A DNA stretch of 38,009 nt from Actinomadura hibisca NBRC 15177 (GCF_001552635.1 NZ_BCRO01000009.1:1-38009), one strand, 5' to 3'; positions 23,614-31,961 are shown, counted from the stretch's first letter. Translations and numbers: made by a program. The notes: generated by a model from the sequence alone, not told the origin.

Positions 23614-25641
23614 TCAGTCCTGCTCGGCGTCGTCGTCCCGCTCGCTGATCGGCACGCGCAGCGTCACCGTGGTGCCCTCGTCCTCGACCGACTCCAGGGC
23701 GAAGGTGCCCGAGTGGTTGGCGATGATGCTGCGCACGATCGACAGGCCGAGGCCGGTGCCGGGGATGGACCGGGCGGTGGCGTTGGAGGCGCGGAAGAAC
23801 CGCTCGTTCATCCGCTGGACCTCCGCGGCGGGGATGCCGATCCCGCTGTCGCTGACGGCGACGGCGGCGTGCCCGTCCTCGACCCGCACCTCCAGCCCGA
23901 CCCGGCCGCCCTCGGGGGTGAACTTGACGGCGTTGGACAGCAGGTTCACCACGGCCCGGTCGAGCTGGTTGACGTCCCCGTCGACCACGACCGGCCCGTC
24001 CGGGTGGGACACCCGCAGGTCGATCTCCTTCTTGGCCGCCGTCGGGCGCACCGAGTCGGCGGCGGCGACGGCGATCTCGCCGAGGTCGACCGGCTGGCGG
24101 ACGGTGCGGAACGCGCCCGCCTCGATGCGCGACAACGTCAGCAGGTCCTCGATCAGGATGCGCAGCCGGGTGGTGTTGCGCTCGATGGCGTCGAGCATGC
24201 GGTCCTGGGCGGGGTTGACGGCGCCGCCGTCCTCGTCGCGCAGCAGCTCCACGTACCCGGCGATGCTGGTGAGCGGCGAGCGCAGCTCGTGCGAGACGGT
24301 GGACATGAAGTCGGTCTTGGCGGCGTCCAGCGTCCGCAGCTCCTCCACCAGCTGCCGCTCCCGGTTGTAGAGGCGCGCGTGCTCCAGGCCGCGGCCGAGG
24401 TCGGCGCCGACGGTGCTGACGGTCTCGATCTCGCTGGCGGTCCACGGGCCCTGGCGGGCCGAGCGCAGCAGCAGCAAGGCGCCGAGCGCCTGGTCGCCGG
24501 AGCCGAACGGCACCACCAGGTAGTTCACGTCGCCCAGGCGGCGCAGGCCCTCGGCGACGACGCTGTTGACGCTGGCCGGGGGCGACTGGGCGTGCCCGTA
24601 GGAGGTCAGGCGCCGCCGGTACAGGCGGTGCACCACCTCGGCGGGGACCGGCTCGAACTGCTTGGGCTCCGAGACCAGCGCGCCGTTGTGCCACTCGACG
24701 GTCGCGGGGCCGATCGTCCCGTCCTGGACGAGGTGGATGCAGACGGTGTCGGCGGGCAGCCCGGAGCCGAGCGCCGCGGCCGCCTCGCGCACCACCGCCT
24801 CGGTGTCGAGGGTCTCGCGGATGCGCACGACGGCGTCGTGCGCGGTCCCCATCAGCCGGACGCGCTCGGCCTCGGCGCGGCGCAGCCGGCCGCCCTCGTC
24901 GGCCATGTTGTTGATCGCGGTGCCGAGCGCGCAGATCTCGGTCGGGCCCTCGATGACCACCCGCTCGTCGCGCCGTCCGGCGGCGAGGCGGCGCACGGTC
25001 CGGGCCATCTTCTGCAACGGCCCGACCAGGGCGCGGTAGGTGCGCACGGAGGTGAACACCGCCAGCACGGCGACGATGAGGTTGACCAGGATCACCGCCA
25101 GCCTGCTCCAGAACTGCTCGCGGCGGACCTGGTCCTCCAGGTCGTCGGTCTCGCGGTCCAGCCGGCCCTCCAGGGCGTCGATGGCGCCCAGGATCCGCTC
25201 GTAGCCCAGCCGGCTGTTCTCGGCGTACTGGCGCAGGCGCGGATCGGTGGGCGGCGTGTCGTCGACCTTCTCGGCGTAGGCGAACCAGGCCCGCGTCAGC
25301 TCCTGGTGGCGGCCGACGGCGACGCGCTCGGCGGGGGCGTCGGCGTAGCGCCACATCGCCTGGAGGTACTGGGCGTGCTGCTGGCGGGCCTGGTCGTACA
25401 GGGTCTTGGGCGCCTTGTAGAGCATGTGGTTGCGCAGCCCGCGGGTGGCGTCGCCCATGGTCGAGCGCAGCTGGAGGTTGTTCAGCCGCAGCGGGACGGT
25501 GTGCTCGGTGAGCCGGTCCAGCGCCGCCTGGTGGCGCTGGGACTCGCCGACGGCGATCGCGCCGGACAGCAGCACCAGCGCGATCAGGGTCGCGAAGGTG
25601 CGGCGCAGCAGCCCGGCGACGCTGTTGGTGCACTCCCTCAT
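23614..25641 (-). CDS. HAMP-GAF sensor histidine kinase coupled to glycosyltransferase operon
   Basis: A 675-residue membrane kinase. TM1 (about 15-32), an extracellular helical domain of about 145 residues and TM2 (about 179-198) lead to HAMP (about 200-255), a GAF domain (about 270-430), HisKA with an intact H-box (His451 in '[17 protein letters not shown]'), and a complete ATPase domain: [16 protein letters not shown] near 598, GTGLGLSI near 628. The ATG overlaps the stop of the GT2 glycosyltransferase as ATGA, so the kinase is the last gene of the RR-RR-HEAT-GT2-HK run. The two stand-alone receivers at the head of the operon are its likely targets. A chemoreceptor with its own promoter follows after 104 bases. 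Confidence 0.93.
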   Translation of the reverse strand: MRECTNSVAGLLRRTFATLIALVLLSGAIAVGESQRHQAALDRLTEHTVPLRLNNLQLRSTMGDATRGLRNHMLYKAPKTLYDQARQQHAQYLQAMWRYADAPAERVAVGRHQELTRAWFAYAEKVDDTPPTDPRLRQYAENSRLGYERILGAIDALEGRLDRETDDLEDQVRREQFWSRLAVILVNLIVAVLAVFTSVRTYRALVGPLQKMARTVRRLAAGRRDERVVIEGPTEICALGTAINNMADEGGRLRRAEAERVRLMGTAHDAVVRIRETLDTEAVVREAAAALGSGLPADTVCIHLVQDGTIGPATVEWHNGALVSEPKQFEPVPAEVVHRLYRRRLTSYGHAQSPPASVNSVVAEGLRRLGDVNYLVVPFGSGDQALGALLLLRSARQGPWTASEIETVSTVGADLGRGLEHARLYNRERQLVEELRTLDAAKTDFMSTVSHELRSPLTSIAGYVELLRDEDGGAVNPAQDRMLDAIERNTTRLRILIEDLLTLSRIEAGAFRTVRQPVDLGEIAVAAADSVRPTAAKKEIDLRVSHPDGPVVVDGDVNQLDRAVVNLLSNAVKFTPEGGRVGLEVRVEDGHAAVAVSDSGIGIPAAEVQRMNERFFRASNATARSIPGTGLGLSIVRSIIANHSGTFALESVEDEGTTVTLRVPISERDDDAEQD

Positions 25642-27194
25642 GGCTCCCGGTCTCCCGCGGACCGCGGCATGGACGACGACGTGGACGACGGCTTGGACAG
25701 CGGCACGGACGACGGCGTGGACGACGGCGTGGACGGCGGCACCGGCGGCGTGGACGGCGGCGCGGGCGGCCCCGTCTGGAAGCCCTGCCGGGTCATGACC
25801 CCCCACACGCGCTCGCCGCCGCGCAGGGCCGAGCCGATGCCCCGCAGGCCCCACCAGGCGAGGAGCTGGCGGTACCCGATGTTCTCCAGCAGCGCGGCGC
25901 CCCCGGCGACGGCGAGGTCGCGCCAGCGGGTGTACCGGCGGAAGGCGTACTCCTCCACCACCAGGGCGGCGAAGGTCACCAGGACGGCGTAGCCGTAGGA
26001 GACCAGCACGAACGCCAGCACGAACGCCGGGGACACGACGCCCACGAACAAGGCCAGCGGGATCAGCAGCAGCCCGCCCAGCTCCATCACCGGCGCGGCC
26101 AGCTCGAAGAGGATGTAGTAGGGCAGAGTGATCATCCCGACGCGGCCGTAGCGCGGGCGGCCGATCATCGCGCGGTGCTTCCACAACAGCTCGGCCAGCC
26201 CGCGCTGCCAGCGGCGGCGCTGGCGGCCCAGCACCGCCAGGGTGGCGGGCGCCTCGGTCCAGGAGGCCGGTTCGGAGACGAACACGATCCGGTAGTCGCG
26301 GCGCCGGTCGCGCAGGTGCCGGTGCAGGCGCAGCACCAGCTCGGCGTCCTCGCCGATGGTGGTGGTGTCCAGGCCGCCGATCTCCACCACCAGGTCGCGC
26401 CGGAACAGCCCGAACGCCCCGGAGATGATCAGCAGGCCGCCGAGCCGCGACCAGCCGGTGCGGCCGAGCAGGAAGGCCCGCAGGTACTCCACCACCTGGA
26501 GGCGCGGCAACCAGCGGGCGGGCATGCGGGCCTCGACGACGCGCCCGGCGACGACCTGGCAGCCGTTGGCGATCCGGATCGCCCCGCCGGTGGCGACCAC
26601 CCGCCAGGGGTCGTCGGAGAACGGCCGGGCGACCGCCAGCAGCGCGTCGGGATCGAGCAGCGAGTCGGCGTCGACCATGCACACCAGCGGGTTGCGCGCG
26701 AAAGCGACGCCCACGTTGACGGCGTCGGCGCGACCGCCGTTGTGCTTGCGCACCACCAGCAGCGGCGCGGTCCCAGCGGCGGGGACGTGCGTCGAGATGA
26801 CCTCGCCGCACACCGGCAGCTCGTCGGGCACCACGCGCGGCACCGGCACTAGGTCGTGCTCGGCGCGCAGCCGCTCGAAGGTGTCGTCGGTGGAGCCGTC
26901 GTCGACCACCACCACCTCGAACGACGGGTAGTTCAGCGACAACATGGCCTGGACCGAGTCGACGATCCCGACCCCCTCGTCGTGGGCGGGCATGATCACG
27001 CTGATCCCCGGCGCGAGCGGGTTGGTGTACAGGTCCTCGTAGCCGCCGAACGCGCTGCGCCGGTGCTGGTGCGCCGCGTCGCGGGCGGCCAGCAGGATCA
27101 GGGCGAGGTAGCTGGAGTTGACGCACAGGAAGTACAGGAGCAGCAGCAGGTCGATGGCGGCGAGCGCCGTGCCCAGGCCCGTCGTGGTGATCAC
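25638..27194 (-). CDS. Membrane GT2 glycosyltransferase (processive polysaccharide synthase type)
   Basis: A 518-residue GT2 enzyme of the hyaluronan/cellulose/poly-GlcNAc synthase type. One N-terminal membrane segment (about 8-36) precedes the catalytic domain with 'VVVDDGS' (DDG 98-100), DAD (175-177), GED (281-283) and QRRRW (325-329), the full D,D,D,QxxRW set. About four membrane segments follow (352-450). It should polymerise and export a glycan from UDP-sugars; the sugar is not predictable. Residues about 475-518 form an odd Pro/Ser/Thr tail from low-complexity DNA. GTG 27194 overlaps the HEAT gene stop (GTGA) and the stop overlaps the histidine-kinase start (ATGA). No PilZ domain is attached, so control probably comes from neighbouring proteins. 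Confidence 0.93.
   Translation of the reverse strand: MITTTGLGTALAAIDLLLLLYFLCVNSSYLALILLAARDAAHQHRRSAFGGYEDLYTNPLAPGISVIMPAHDEGVGIVDSVQAMLSLNYPSFEVVVVDDGSTDDTFERLRAEHDLVPVPRVVPDELPVCGEVISTHVPAAGTAPLLVVRKHNGGRADAVNVGVAFARNPLVCMVDADSLLDPDALLAVARPFSDDPWRVVATGGAIRIANGCQVVAGRVVEARMPARWLPRLQVVEYLRAFLLGRTGWSRLGGLLIISGAFGLFRRDLVVEIGGLDTTTIGEDAELVLRLHRHLRDRRRDYRIVFVSEPASWTEAPATLAVLGRQRRRWQRGLAELLWKHRAMIGRPRYGRVGMITLPYYILFELAAPVMELGGLLLIPLALFVGVVSPAFVLAFVLVSYGYAVLVTFAALVVEEYAFRRYTRWRDLAVAGGAALLENIGYRQLLAWWGLRGIGSALRGGERVWGVMTRQGFQTGPPAPPSTPPVPPSTPSSTPSSVPLSKPSSTSSSMPRSAGDREP
25655..25775 (-). repeat. Low-complexity repeat encoding the GT2 Pro/Ser tail
   Basis: Plus-strand reiterations of gacgacggcgtggac and close variants fill this stretch, which encodes the C-terminal Pro/Ser/Thr tail of the glycosyltransferase. 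It looks prone to slippage. Confidence 0.7.
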
Positions 27195-28279
27195 CGCTCG
27201 GCGGGCCCCGCGATCGGGCGCGCGTCCTCGCGGAGCGCCAGGACGGCGAGGGCCTCGCGGGCGTGCGGGGCGGCGGGGTCGTCGGGCCCGGCGGCCTCGG
27301 CGGCGGCCAGCTCGCGGCGGCCGGTGTCCCCGAGGCGGGTGAGCGTGTACGCGGCGGCGTGCGCCAGGCGGTATTCGGGCGCGTCCAGCAGGGGCCGCAG
27401 CACCGGCACCGCCTCCGGCGAGCCGAGGTCGCCCAGGGCCTCGACCGCGGCGGTGCGCACGGCCTGCGGCGCCGTTCCGGCGGCCGTTTCGGCCAGGGGC
27501 GCGAGGCACGCCCGCGTCCCGATCCGGCCGAGGGCCCGCGCGGCGTTCACCCGCACCTCGTCGTCGGGGTCGTCGGCGAGCGTGCGCGTCAGGGGCGGGA
27601 CGGCGGCGACCGGCGCGGTGTGCCCGAGCACGACGACGGCGGTGATCCGCACCGCCGGGTCGGGATGGGCGAGCGCCTCGACCAGCACGGGCCGCGCCGG
27701 GTCCCCGATGCGCATCAGCGCGCGGGCGACCACGTGCGTCGGCACGGGCCGCGCTGACGCCAGGGACTCGACCAGCGGCTCGGCCGCCGCCGGGTCGGCG
27801 ATCTGGCCGAGCGCGCGCGCCGCCACCGCCCGCGTCTGGGGGTCGCGGTCGCCCAGCAGCCGGCACAACTTCGGGACGGCCTCGCGCTCGGCCACCAGGC
27901 CGAGCAGGTGGGCGGCCGAGGCCCGGCGCATCGGGCCGGGGCCGGAGAGGCGGCCGAGCGCCTGCCCGACCAGGCCGCGCCGCTCGAACAGCTCGGCCAG
28001 CGCCTGGTGGCCGCGCCCCCGGACCAGCGCCAGCAGCTTGACCGCCTGCGGGGCGATCGCCCGCCAGCGCCGCCGGTCCAGGGCCGCCAGCCGCTCCAGC
28101 GGCTCGGCCGGGTCGCCCTCCCCGCCGGTCAGCTGCAGCAGCCATGGGCGTTCCTGCGCGGCCAGCCGCGCGTCCCGCCGGCCGCCGAGGCGGTGGGCGA
28201 GGCGGCCCAGGACGACGGCGCAGGCGAGGACGAGGGCGACCACCGTCACGACCGTCGTGACCGAGCCGAGACCGGTCAT
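27191..28279 (-). CDS. Membrane-anchored HEAT-repeat protein
   Basis: A 362-residue protein. One N-terminal membrane segment (about 7-28) is followed by a basic, helical cytoplasmic region. A run of HEAT/PBS-lyase-type repeats (about 110-340) comes next, seen as repeated blocks such as 'TRAVAARALGQIADPAAAEP', VRVNAARALGRIG and VRTAAVEALGDLG. Such solenoids are protein-binding scaffolds. ATG 28279 overlaps the receiver stop (ATGA), and its own stop overlaps the GT2 start (GTGA). It therefore sits physically and translationally between receiver and glycosyltransferase, which suggests an adaptor at the membrane, though no direct evidence exists. An alternative is an unrelated scaffold for the synthase. 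Confidence 0.88.
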   Translation of the reverse strand: MTGLGSVTTVVTVVALVLACAVVLGRLAHRLGGRRDARLAAQERPWLLQLTGGEGDPAEPLERLAALDRRRWRAIAPQAVKLLALVRGRGHQALAELFERRGLVGQALGRLSGPGPMRRASAAHLLGLVAEREAVPKLCRLLGDRDPQTRAVAARALGQIADPAAAEPLVESLASARPVPTHVVARALMRIGDPARPVLVEALAHPDPAVRITAVVVLGHTAPVAAVPPLTRTLADDPDDEVRVNAARALGRIGTRACLAPLAETAAGTAPQAVRTAAVEALGDLGSPEAVPVLRPLLDAPEYRLAHAAAYTLTRLGDTGRRELAAAEAAGPDDPAAPHAREALAVLALREDARPIAGPAER

Positions 28280-28650
28280 GCCCAGGCCCGCGTCAGCACG
28301 GTCTGGACGCGGCTGGTCAGCTCCCGGGGGCTGAACGGCTTGACGATGTAGTCGTCGGCGCCGGCGGCCAGCCCGGTCTCCACGTCGCTCTCCTGGGCGC
28401 GCGCGGTCAGCATGATGACCGGCAGCGCGAGGGTGGCCGGTTGCGCCCGCAACGCCCGGCACACGTCAATACCGGACATTCCGGGCATCATCACGTCCAG
28501 CAGGGCGATGTCGGGGGAGCGGGCGCTGGCCTCGCGCAGCGCGGTCCGGCCGTCCCCCACGGCGATGACCGTGTGCCCGGCCTGCTCCAGCTTGAAGACG
28601 ATGAGGTCGCGGATGTCGGCGTCGTCCTCGGCGACCAGCACGGTGGCCAT
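28276..28650 (-). CDS. Single-domain response regulator (second receiver of the GT2 operon)
   Basis: A 124-residue receiver with the acidic pair in 'VLVAEDDAD', phospho-acceptor Asp52 (LLDVMMPGMSG), Thr82 and Lys104 (VKPFSP). All phosphorylation residues are intact. ATG 28650 is chosen because AAAGGGG lies eight bases before it; an alternative GTG at 28659 overlaps the upstream receiver stop as GTGA but sits too close to that ribosome site. It lacks an output domain, so it should act by binding a partner, with the overlapping HEAT protein the first candidate. Confidence 0.9.
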   Translation of the reverse strand: MATVLVAEDDADIRDLIVFKLEQAGHTVIAVGDGRTALREASARSPDIALLDVMMPGMSGIDVCRALRAQPATLALPVIMLTARAQESDVETGLAAGADDYIVKPFSPRELTSRVQTVLTRAWA

Positions 28651-28655
28651 CGGCG

Positions 28656-29018
28656 TCACCCCTTTCCCTGTAGCGCGTCGACCAGCAGCCGCACGTCGTC
28701 CCGCCGGAACGGCTTGGCGAGGATGCCGTCGGCGTCGATGTCGGCCAGGTCCTCCTGGTCCAGCACCGATGTGATCACCAGCCGGATGGCCTGCGTGCGC
28801 GGGTCGGCGCGCAGCAGCCGGGCCACCTGCCGCCCGTCCACGCCCGGCAGCCGCACGTCCAGCACCACCAGGTCGGGCGGGTCGTCGGTCGCCAGCGTCA
28901 TCCCCTCCTCGCCGGTGTCGGCGGTGCGCACCACGCAGCCGAAGCCCTGGAAGTAGTGCGCCAGCAGATTGCGGACGTCCTGCTCGTCCTCAATCACCAG
29001 CACTGTGGGTTCCGGCAC
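28656..29018 (-). CDS. Single-domain response regulator (first receiver of the GT2 operon)
   Basis: A 120-residue receiver with the acidic pair in 'VLVIEDEQD', phospho-acceptor Asp54 (VLDVRLPGVDG), Thr83 and Lys102 (AKPFRRDD). It heads the RR-RR-HEAT-GT2-HK run. The start is uncertain: GTG 29018 begins exactly where receivers begin but has only a weak CGGGG site, whereas GTG 29060 adds 14 residues and has no ribosome site. Two different receivers in one operon suggest either a phosphorelay sharing the downstream kinase or separate inputs. No clear promoter was found between it and the divergent 29232 gene. Confidence 0.85.
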   Translation of the reverse strand: MPEPTVLVIEDEQDVRNLLAHYFQGFGCVVRTADTGEEGMTLATDDPPDLVVLDVRLPGVDGRQVARLLRADPRTQAIRLVITSVLDQEDLADIDADGILAKPFRRDDVRLLVDALQGKG

Positions 29019-29231
29019 GGCCCCGTCCGATCTCGCGGTCCTGCTCAGCGGTCCTGTCACTCAACGTTACCAATCGGTGACGGAAGTGTGCCGGGCGGGG
29101 CAACCGTCCCGCCACCGTCCGGCACCGGGAACGGCTCCCGCCGCGGCCGATCCTGCGGACGCGCCCCCACCATGGCCGCCGCCCGCCAACGGACTGACGG
29201 GTGAGAAGATCAACGGATTGAGGAGACGGTG
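29019..29231. promoter_or_regulatory. Divergent region upstream of the GT2 operon
   Basis: This 213-base spacer must drive the receiver operon (minus) and the 65-residue protein (plus). A minus-strand ACCGATTG near 29070 resembles the FliA -10 element but has no partner at the right distance. No other strong element was seen. Confidence 0.3.
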
Positions 29232-29429
29232 ATGCCCCCGGACTTCGCCCGCATCACGCGGACACTGGACGAGCGCTGGGCCCGGTCCCAGCGGATGTAC
29301 GCCCTCGGCTACGAGGAGGAGCGCCACCGCGTCCGCGTGGCCTGGATCCCCGCGTCCGCCGACGACGAGACCTGGTTCGACCTGTACCAGATGGCCGTGG
29401 CCGTCGAGCAGGACATCGCCCTGGTCTGA
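29232..29429 (+). CDS. Orphan 65-residue protein
   Basis: A short, highly charged cytoplasmic protein with many Arg, Asp, Glu and Trp residues, no signal peptide, no membrane segment and no cysteine. I do not recognise a family. ATG 29232 has AGGAG at good spacing (a GTG lies one codon upstream), codon use is ordinary for this genome, and a strong terminator hairpin follows, so it looks like a real single-gene unit. It is divergent from the receiver-HEAT-GT2-kinase operon, which may share its promoter region. Confidence 0.68.
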   Translation: MPPDFARITRTLDERWARSQRMYALGYEEERHRVRVAWIPASADDETWFDLYQMAVAVEQDIALV

Positions 29430-29452
29430 CCGCGCCTGACCCCCGGCACGGC

Positions 29453-29491
29453 GAACGGCCGCCGCCCCCATTCCGGGGGCGGCGGCCGTTC
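29453..29491. terminator. 17-bp perfect bidirectional terminator hairpin
   Basis: Arms 29453-29469 and 29475-29491 are exact inverse complements around a five-base loop (attcc). It lies between two convergent genes, 24 bases after the 65-residue gene and seven bases beyond the stop of the nuclease-like gene, and can serve both. Confidence 0.85.
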
Positions 29492-29497
29492 CGCGTC

Positions 29498-30772
29498 TCA
29501 GCAGCGTCCCGAACCGTAGGACCGGCACGCCACCCGGACCTCCCGGTAGGTCTTCAGCGCCGCCGAGTCCCCGGCCTTGTCGAAGATGCGGCGCGGCAGT
29601 CCCCAGTACTGGTCCAGCCGCGACGCCGCCGCCCCCGCCGGACGCGACCCCGTGTGCACCGTGACCGTCTCGCCCGGGTTCAGGTAGGCGCCCGCCGGGA
29701 ACCGGTAGGTGTAGGAACCGCTGGTCAGCAGGTACTCCTCCAGGGAGGAGCGCGGCGCCGACGGCGACAGCCGCAGCTTCACGTACTCGCCCGCCTGGCG
29801 CGGGTCGTAGTGCACGTCGGTGATGGAGATCCGGCCCTTCAGCGGGTCGGAGCAGTTCACCACGCACGGGTAGGTGAACCACGCGCGGAAGTCGCCCTGC
29901 GGGTCCAGCAGGTACGCGCCGTTGCCGATGCCCGGCGCCGACCCGACGTTGGTGAACCGGGGGCTCGACAACCCCCAGTAGAACGTCGAGGCCGTGGACT
30001 TCCCCTTCCCGACGCGCAGCACGACGCGGCCCCACGGGGGCAGGTAGGCCCCGCGCGGGAAGGTGTACATCTGGAGGCTGAGGTCGCGCATGTGCCAGCC
30101 GGCGAGCGAGACGCCCTTGGGCCCGTCGTTCTTGACGACCACGTACTCGCCGTTGGCGTTCTTGGAGTCGTCGCCGGGCGCGTCCCAGTTGACCCACACG
30201 CGCAGCTTCGCCCCGGCCGAGGGTCCGGCCCCGCACCAGTCGTCGTCCCAGACCGTCCCGCGCCGCTTGGCGGCGGCGGCCTGGTCGGCGAGCACGTGGT
30301 AGGCGCGGTTGTAGGTCCACTCGTCGTTGGTCGGGTGCCAGATCACCAGGCCCCGGCGCAACAGCTCGGCCTGCACGTCGAGGTACCGGCCGCCCTTGTC
30401 GACCCGGAACACCGAGCGGTACAACCGCCCGTCCGCGTTCCGGCCGCCGCGCAGGGAGCGCAGCTGCACCTTCTTGCCGACCAGCAGGCTCGCGAGGGCC
30501 TTCTTGGCCTCCCCGCCGTGGCACCAGGTCTTGCCGACGCCCGCGTGCGAGGTCTCGGTGGCCTGCACGCCGAGCAGGCGGACCCGGTCGGTCGGCTTCT
30601 TGCCGCCGACGTAGGGGGTGTCGCCGTCGGCGACCTTGGTGACGGTGCCGCCGCCGCGCTTGGTCTGCCCGGCCGCGTCCGCCGCGCCGCCCGCGAGGGC
30701 CGTCCCGGCGACGAGCACGCCGAGGACCGCGACCGCGCCGACGCGCCGGTTGATGGGAAAAGAGGACAACAT
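29498..30772 (-). CDS. Secreted thermonuclease-like protein with lamin-tail domains
   Basis: A 424-residue exported protein: signal peptide (about 1-35), a staphylococcal-nuclease-like OB domain (about 42-180), then two lamin-tail-like Ig domains (about 190-300 and 310-415). In the nuclease domain Asp49/Asp51, Arg65 (R35 position), Glu73 (E43 position) and Arg116 (R87 position) are in place. The calcium ligand Asp40, normally in RLxxxDxPE, is Gln70 here (RLLGVQATE). Activity may be weakened or altered. It starts 43 bases after the VanY-like peptidase with no terminator between, so it probably shares that gene's FliA-type promoter. An extracellular DNA-binding or DNA-cutting role is the simplest reading. 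Confidence 0.85.
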   Translation of the reverse strand: MLSSFPINRRVGAVAVLGVLVAGTALAGGAADAAGQTKRGGGTVTKVADGDTPYVGGKKPTDRVRLLGVQATETSHAGVGKTWCHGGEAKKALASLLVGKKVQLRSLRGGRNADGRLYRSVFRVDKGGRYLDVQAELLRRGLVIWHPTNDEWTYNRAYHVLADQAAAAKRRGTVWDDDWCGAGPSAGAKLRVWVNWDAPGDDSKNANGEYVVVKNDGPKGVSLAGWHMRDLSLQMYTFPRGAYLPPWGRVVLRVGKGKSTASTFYWGLSSPRFTNVGSAPGIGNGAYLLDPQGDFRAWFTYPCVVNCSDPLKGRISITDVHYDPRQAGEYVKLRLSPSAPRSSLEEYLLTSGSYTYRFPAGAYLNPGETVTVHTGSRPAGAAASRLDQYWGLPRRIFDKAGDSAALKTYREVRVACRSYGSGRC

Positions 30773-30815
30773 CTGTCAGGCCGCCTTATCCAAGGAGGTT
30801 GTGGGCATCACCGGC

Positions 30816-31766
30816 TCAGCGCTTGGACGGCGTCACCGTCGCGAGCAGGGCGCGCCAGGTGGCCCTGTTCATCCGGCCGGTCTGCGGCAGCCGCTTGCCC
30901 TTCTGGAAGGCGGTGACCGCGCGGCGGGTCGTGGCGTCGTAGGAGCCGCTCACCCGCACCTTGAAGGCCTTCTGGACGGTGGTGACGATCGGGCCGGTGG
31001 CGCCGGGGAGCAGGTAGGCGCCCGAGTACCGGAACAGCCGGGCCGTCTGGGCGGACGCCCCGGCGGGCGCGGCGACGCGCGGGTAGGACGGGCAGGGGGT
31101 CGTGCGGGGGCCGGTGTAGCGCCCGGCCCAGTTCAGGTCGGCGGGGCGGCAGGGGCCGTAGTCGGGCGCGGCGGCGCGCTTGCTCCAGTAGGAGGTCCGC
31201 CCCATGGCGCCCTCCCAGCTCAGCGACAGGTGCACGTGGTCCTGGTGGCAGGCGGTGACGCCCGAGCAGGCGTAGGGCCGCCAGCCGTCCTGCGGCCGGT
31301 AGAGCCCGTAGATCTTCTTGTCCCAGATCAGGTACATGACGCCGAGCCGCCGGGCCATCGCGTACTGGTTGCCCGCCGAGTCGGTGGCCAGCAGCCAGCG
31401 GATCAGGCTGTCGGCGCGGGCCTTGCCCGCCTTGCCGGAGCCGACCATCCAGTCGACCGCCCGGCCCTCGAAGTGCTCGCTGCCGCCGTCGCCGCACGGG
31501 CGCACCTCCCCGGCGGAGGTGCCGGGGTAGGTCTTGGCCAGCAGCCGCCCGAGCTTCTGGGCGCCGGACCGGACGACCGGATCGCAGGAGTGTTGCGGGA
31601 CGTAGCGGGCGGGCTGTTCGATGGCGCCCGGCAGGCCCTTGGGGACGGCCGGGGCGACGATCTTCGCCGCCGCCGAGGCGGCCGGGACCGCGCCCGCCGC
31701 CGGGACGGCGAGCGCGACCCCCGCCGCGAGGAGGACCGCGAGGCGGGGCCGGACCAAAGTGCGCAT
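30816..31766 (-). CDS. Secreted VanY-like peptidase with peptidoglycan-binding domain
   Basis: A 316-residue exported protein: signal peptide (about 1-33); a D-Ala-D-Ala carboxypeptidase-like fold (about 45-210) with the zinc set SEHFEGRAVD (His98, Asp105) and HQDHVH (His177/His179); then a peptidoglycan-binding type-1 domain (about 250-310). The catalytic part resembles the ARB_07466/VldE-like group of actinobacteria. It should trim peptidoglycan stem peptides outside the cell. ATG 31766 has GGAGGA upstream and fits the signal peptide; the frame extends to 31844 across the promoter. A FliA-type promoter lies 34 bases upstream, divergent from flgB, tying this wall enzyme to flagellar gene expression. 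Confidence 0.87.
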   Translation of the reverse strand: MRTLVRPRLAVLLAAGVALAVPAAGAVPAASAAAKIVAPAVPKGLPGAIEQPARYVPQHSCDPVVRSGAQKLGRLLAKTYPGTSAGEVRPCGDGGSEHFEGRAVDWMVGSGKAGKARADSLIRWLLATDSAGNQYAMARRLGVMYLIWDKKIYGLYRPQDGWRPYACSGVTACHQDHVHLSLSWEGAMGRTSYWSKRAAAPDYGPCRPADLNWAGRYTGPRTTPCPSYPRVAAPAGASAQTARLFRYSGAYLLPGATGPIVTTVQKAFKVRVSGSYDATTRRAVTAFQKGKRLPQTGRMNRATWRALLATVTPSKR

Positions 31767-31799
31767 GACGAATCCTCCGGTTGGTGCGAATTTCTCGCC

Positions 31800-31826
31800 G
31801 TATCGGCGGTCACTGTCCGGAGTTGA
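31800..31826 (-). promoter_or_regulatory. FliA/WhiG-type promoter for the VanY-like peptidase
   Basis: On the minus strand, TCAA (31826-31823), within CTCAACTC, is followed after 15 bases by GCCGATAC (31807-31800). This is the closest match in the window to GCCGATAA. The start of transcription should be near 31793, giving a leader of about 27 bases with the GGAGGA site. Confidence 0.78.
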
Positions 31827-31861
31827 GAAATTTCCGTCCGTCACCCCATATTCGGAATCCC

Positions 31862-31888
31862 TTAGGAACGCAGCCGGGCGTCCGATGG
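31862..31888 (+). promoter_or_regulatory. FliA-like promoter candidate for the flgB operon
   Basis: TTAG (31862-31865) is followed after 15 bases by TCCGATGG (31881-31888), about 75 bases before the flgB GTG. It departs from the other four sites by one base in each box, so it may be weaker. A housekeeping-like pair, TTGAGA (31823) with CATATT (31847) 18 bases apart, lies just upstream and is the alternative. Confidence 0.5.
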
Positions 31889-31961
31889 GGCCTCACGAGC
31901 AGGGAGCGCTCACCCACGTCGCCACGGATGGCAGCCGGAACACTGTGAACGGAGCTCGTGC

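Noticed and set aside
23614..27126. A single 1170-residue frame suggesting a glycosyltransferase-kinase fusion
   Set aside because: The glycosyltransferase lies in a different frame and ends at 25638; the kinase begins at ATG 25641 with a four-base overlap. They are two genes.
29061..29085. ACCGATTG on the minus strand upstream of the receiver/GT2 operon as a FliA-type promoter
   Set aside because: The expected -35 position holds pure GC sequence with no match, so the operon cannot be assigned to the regulon on this evidence.
31767..31900. A possible c-di-GMP or c-di-AMP riboswitch before the wall peptidase
   Set aside because: The predicted leader is only about 27 bases, and no conserved GEMM or ydaO core could be found.
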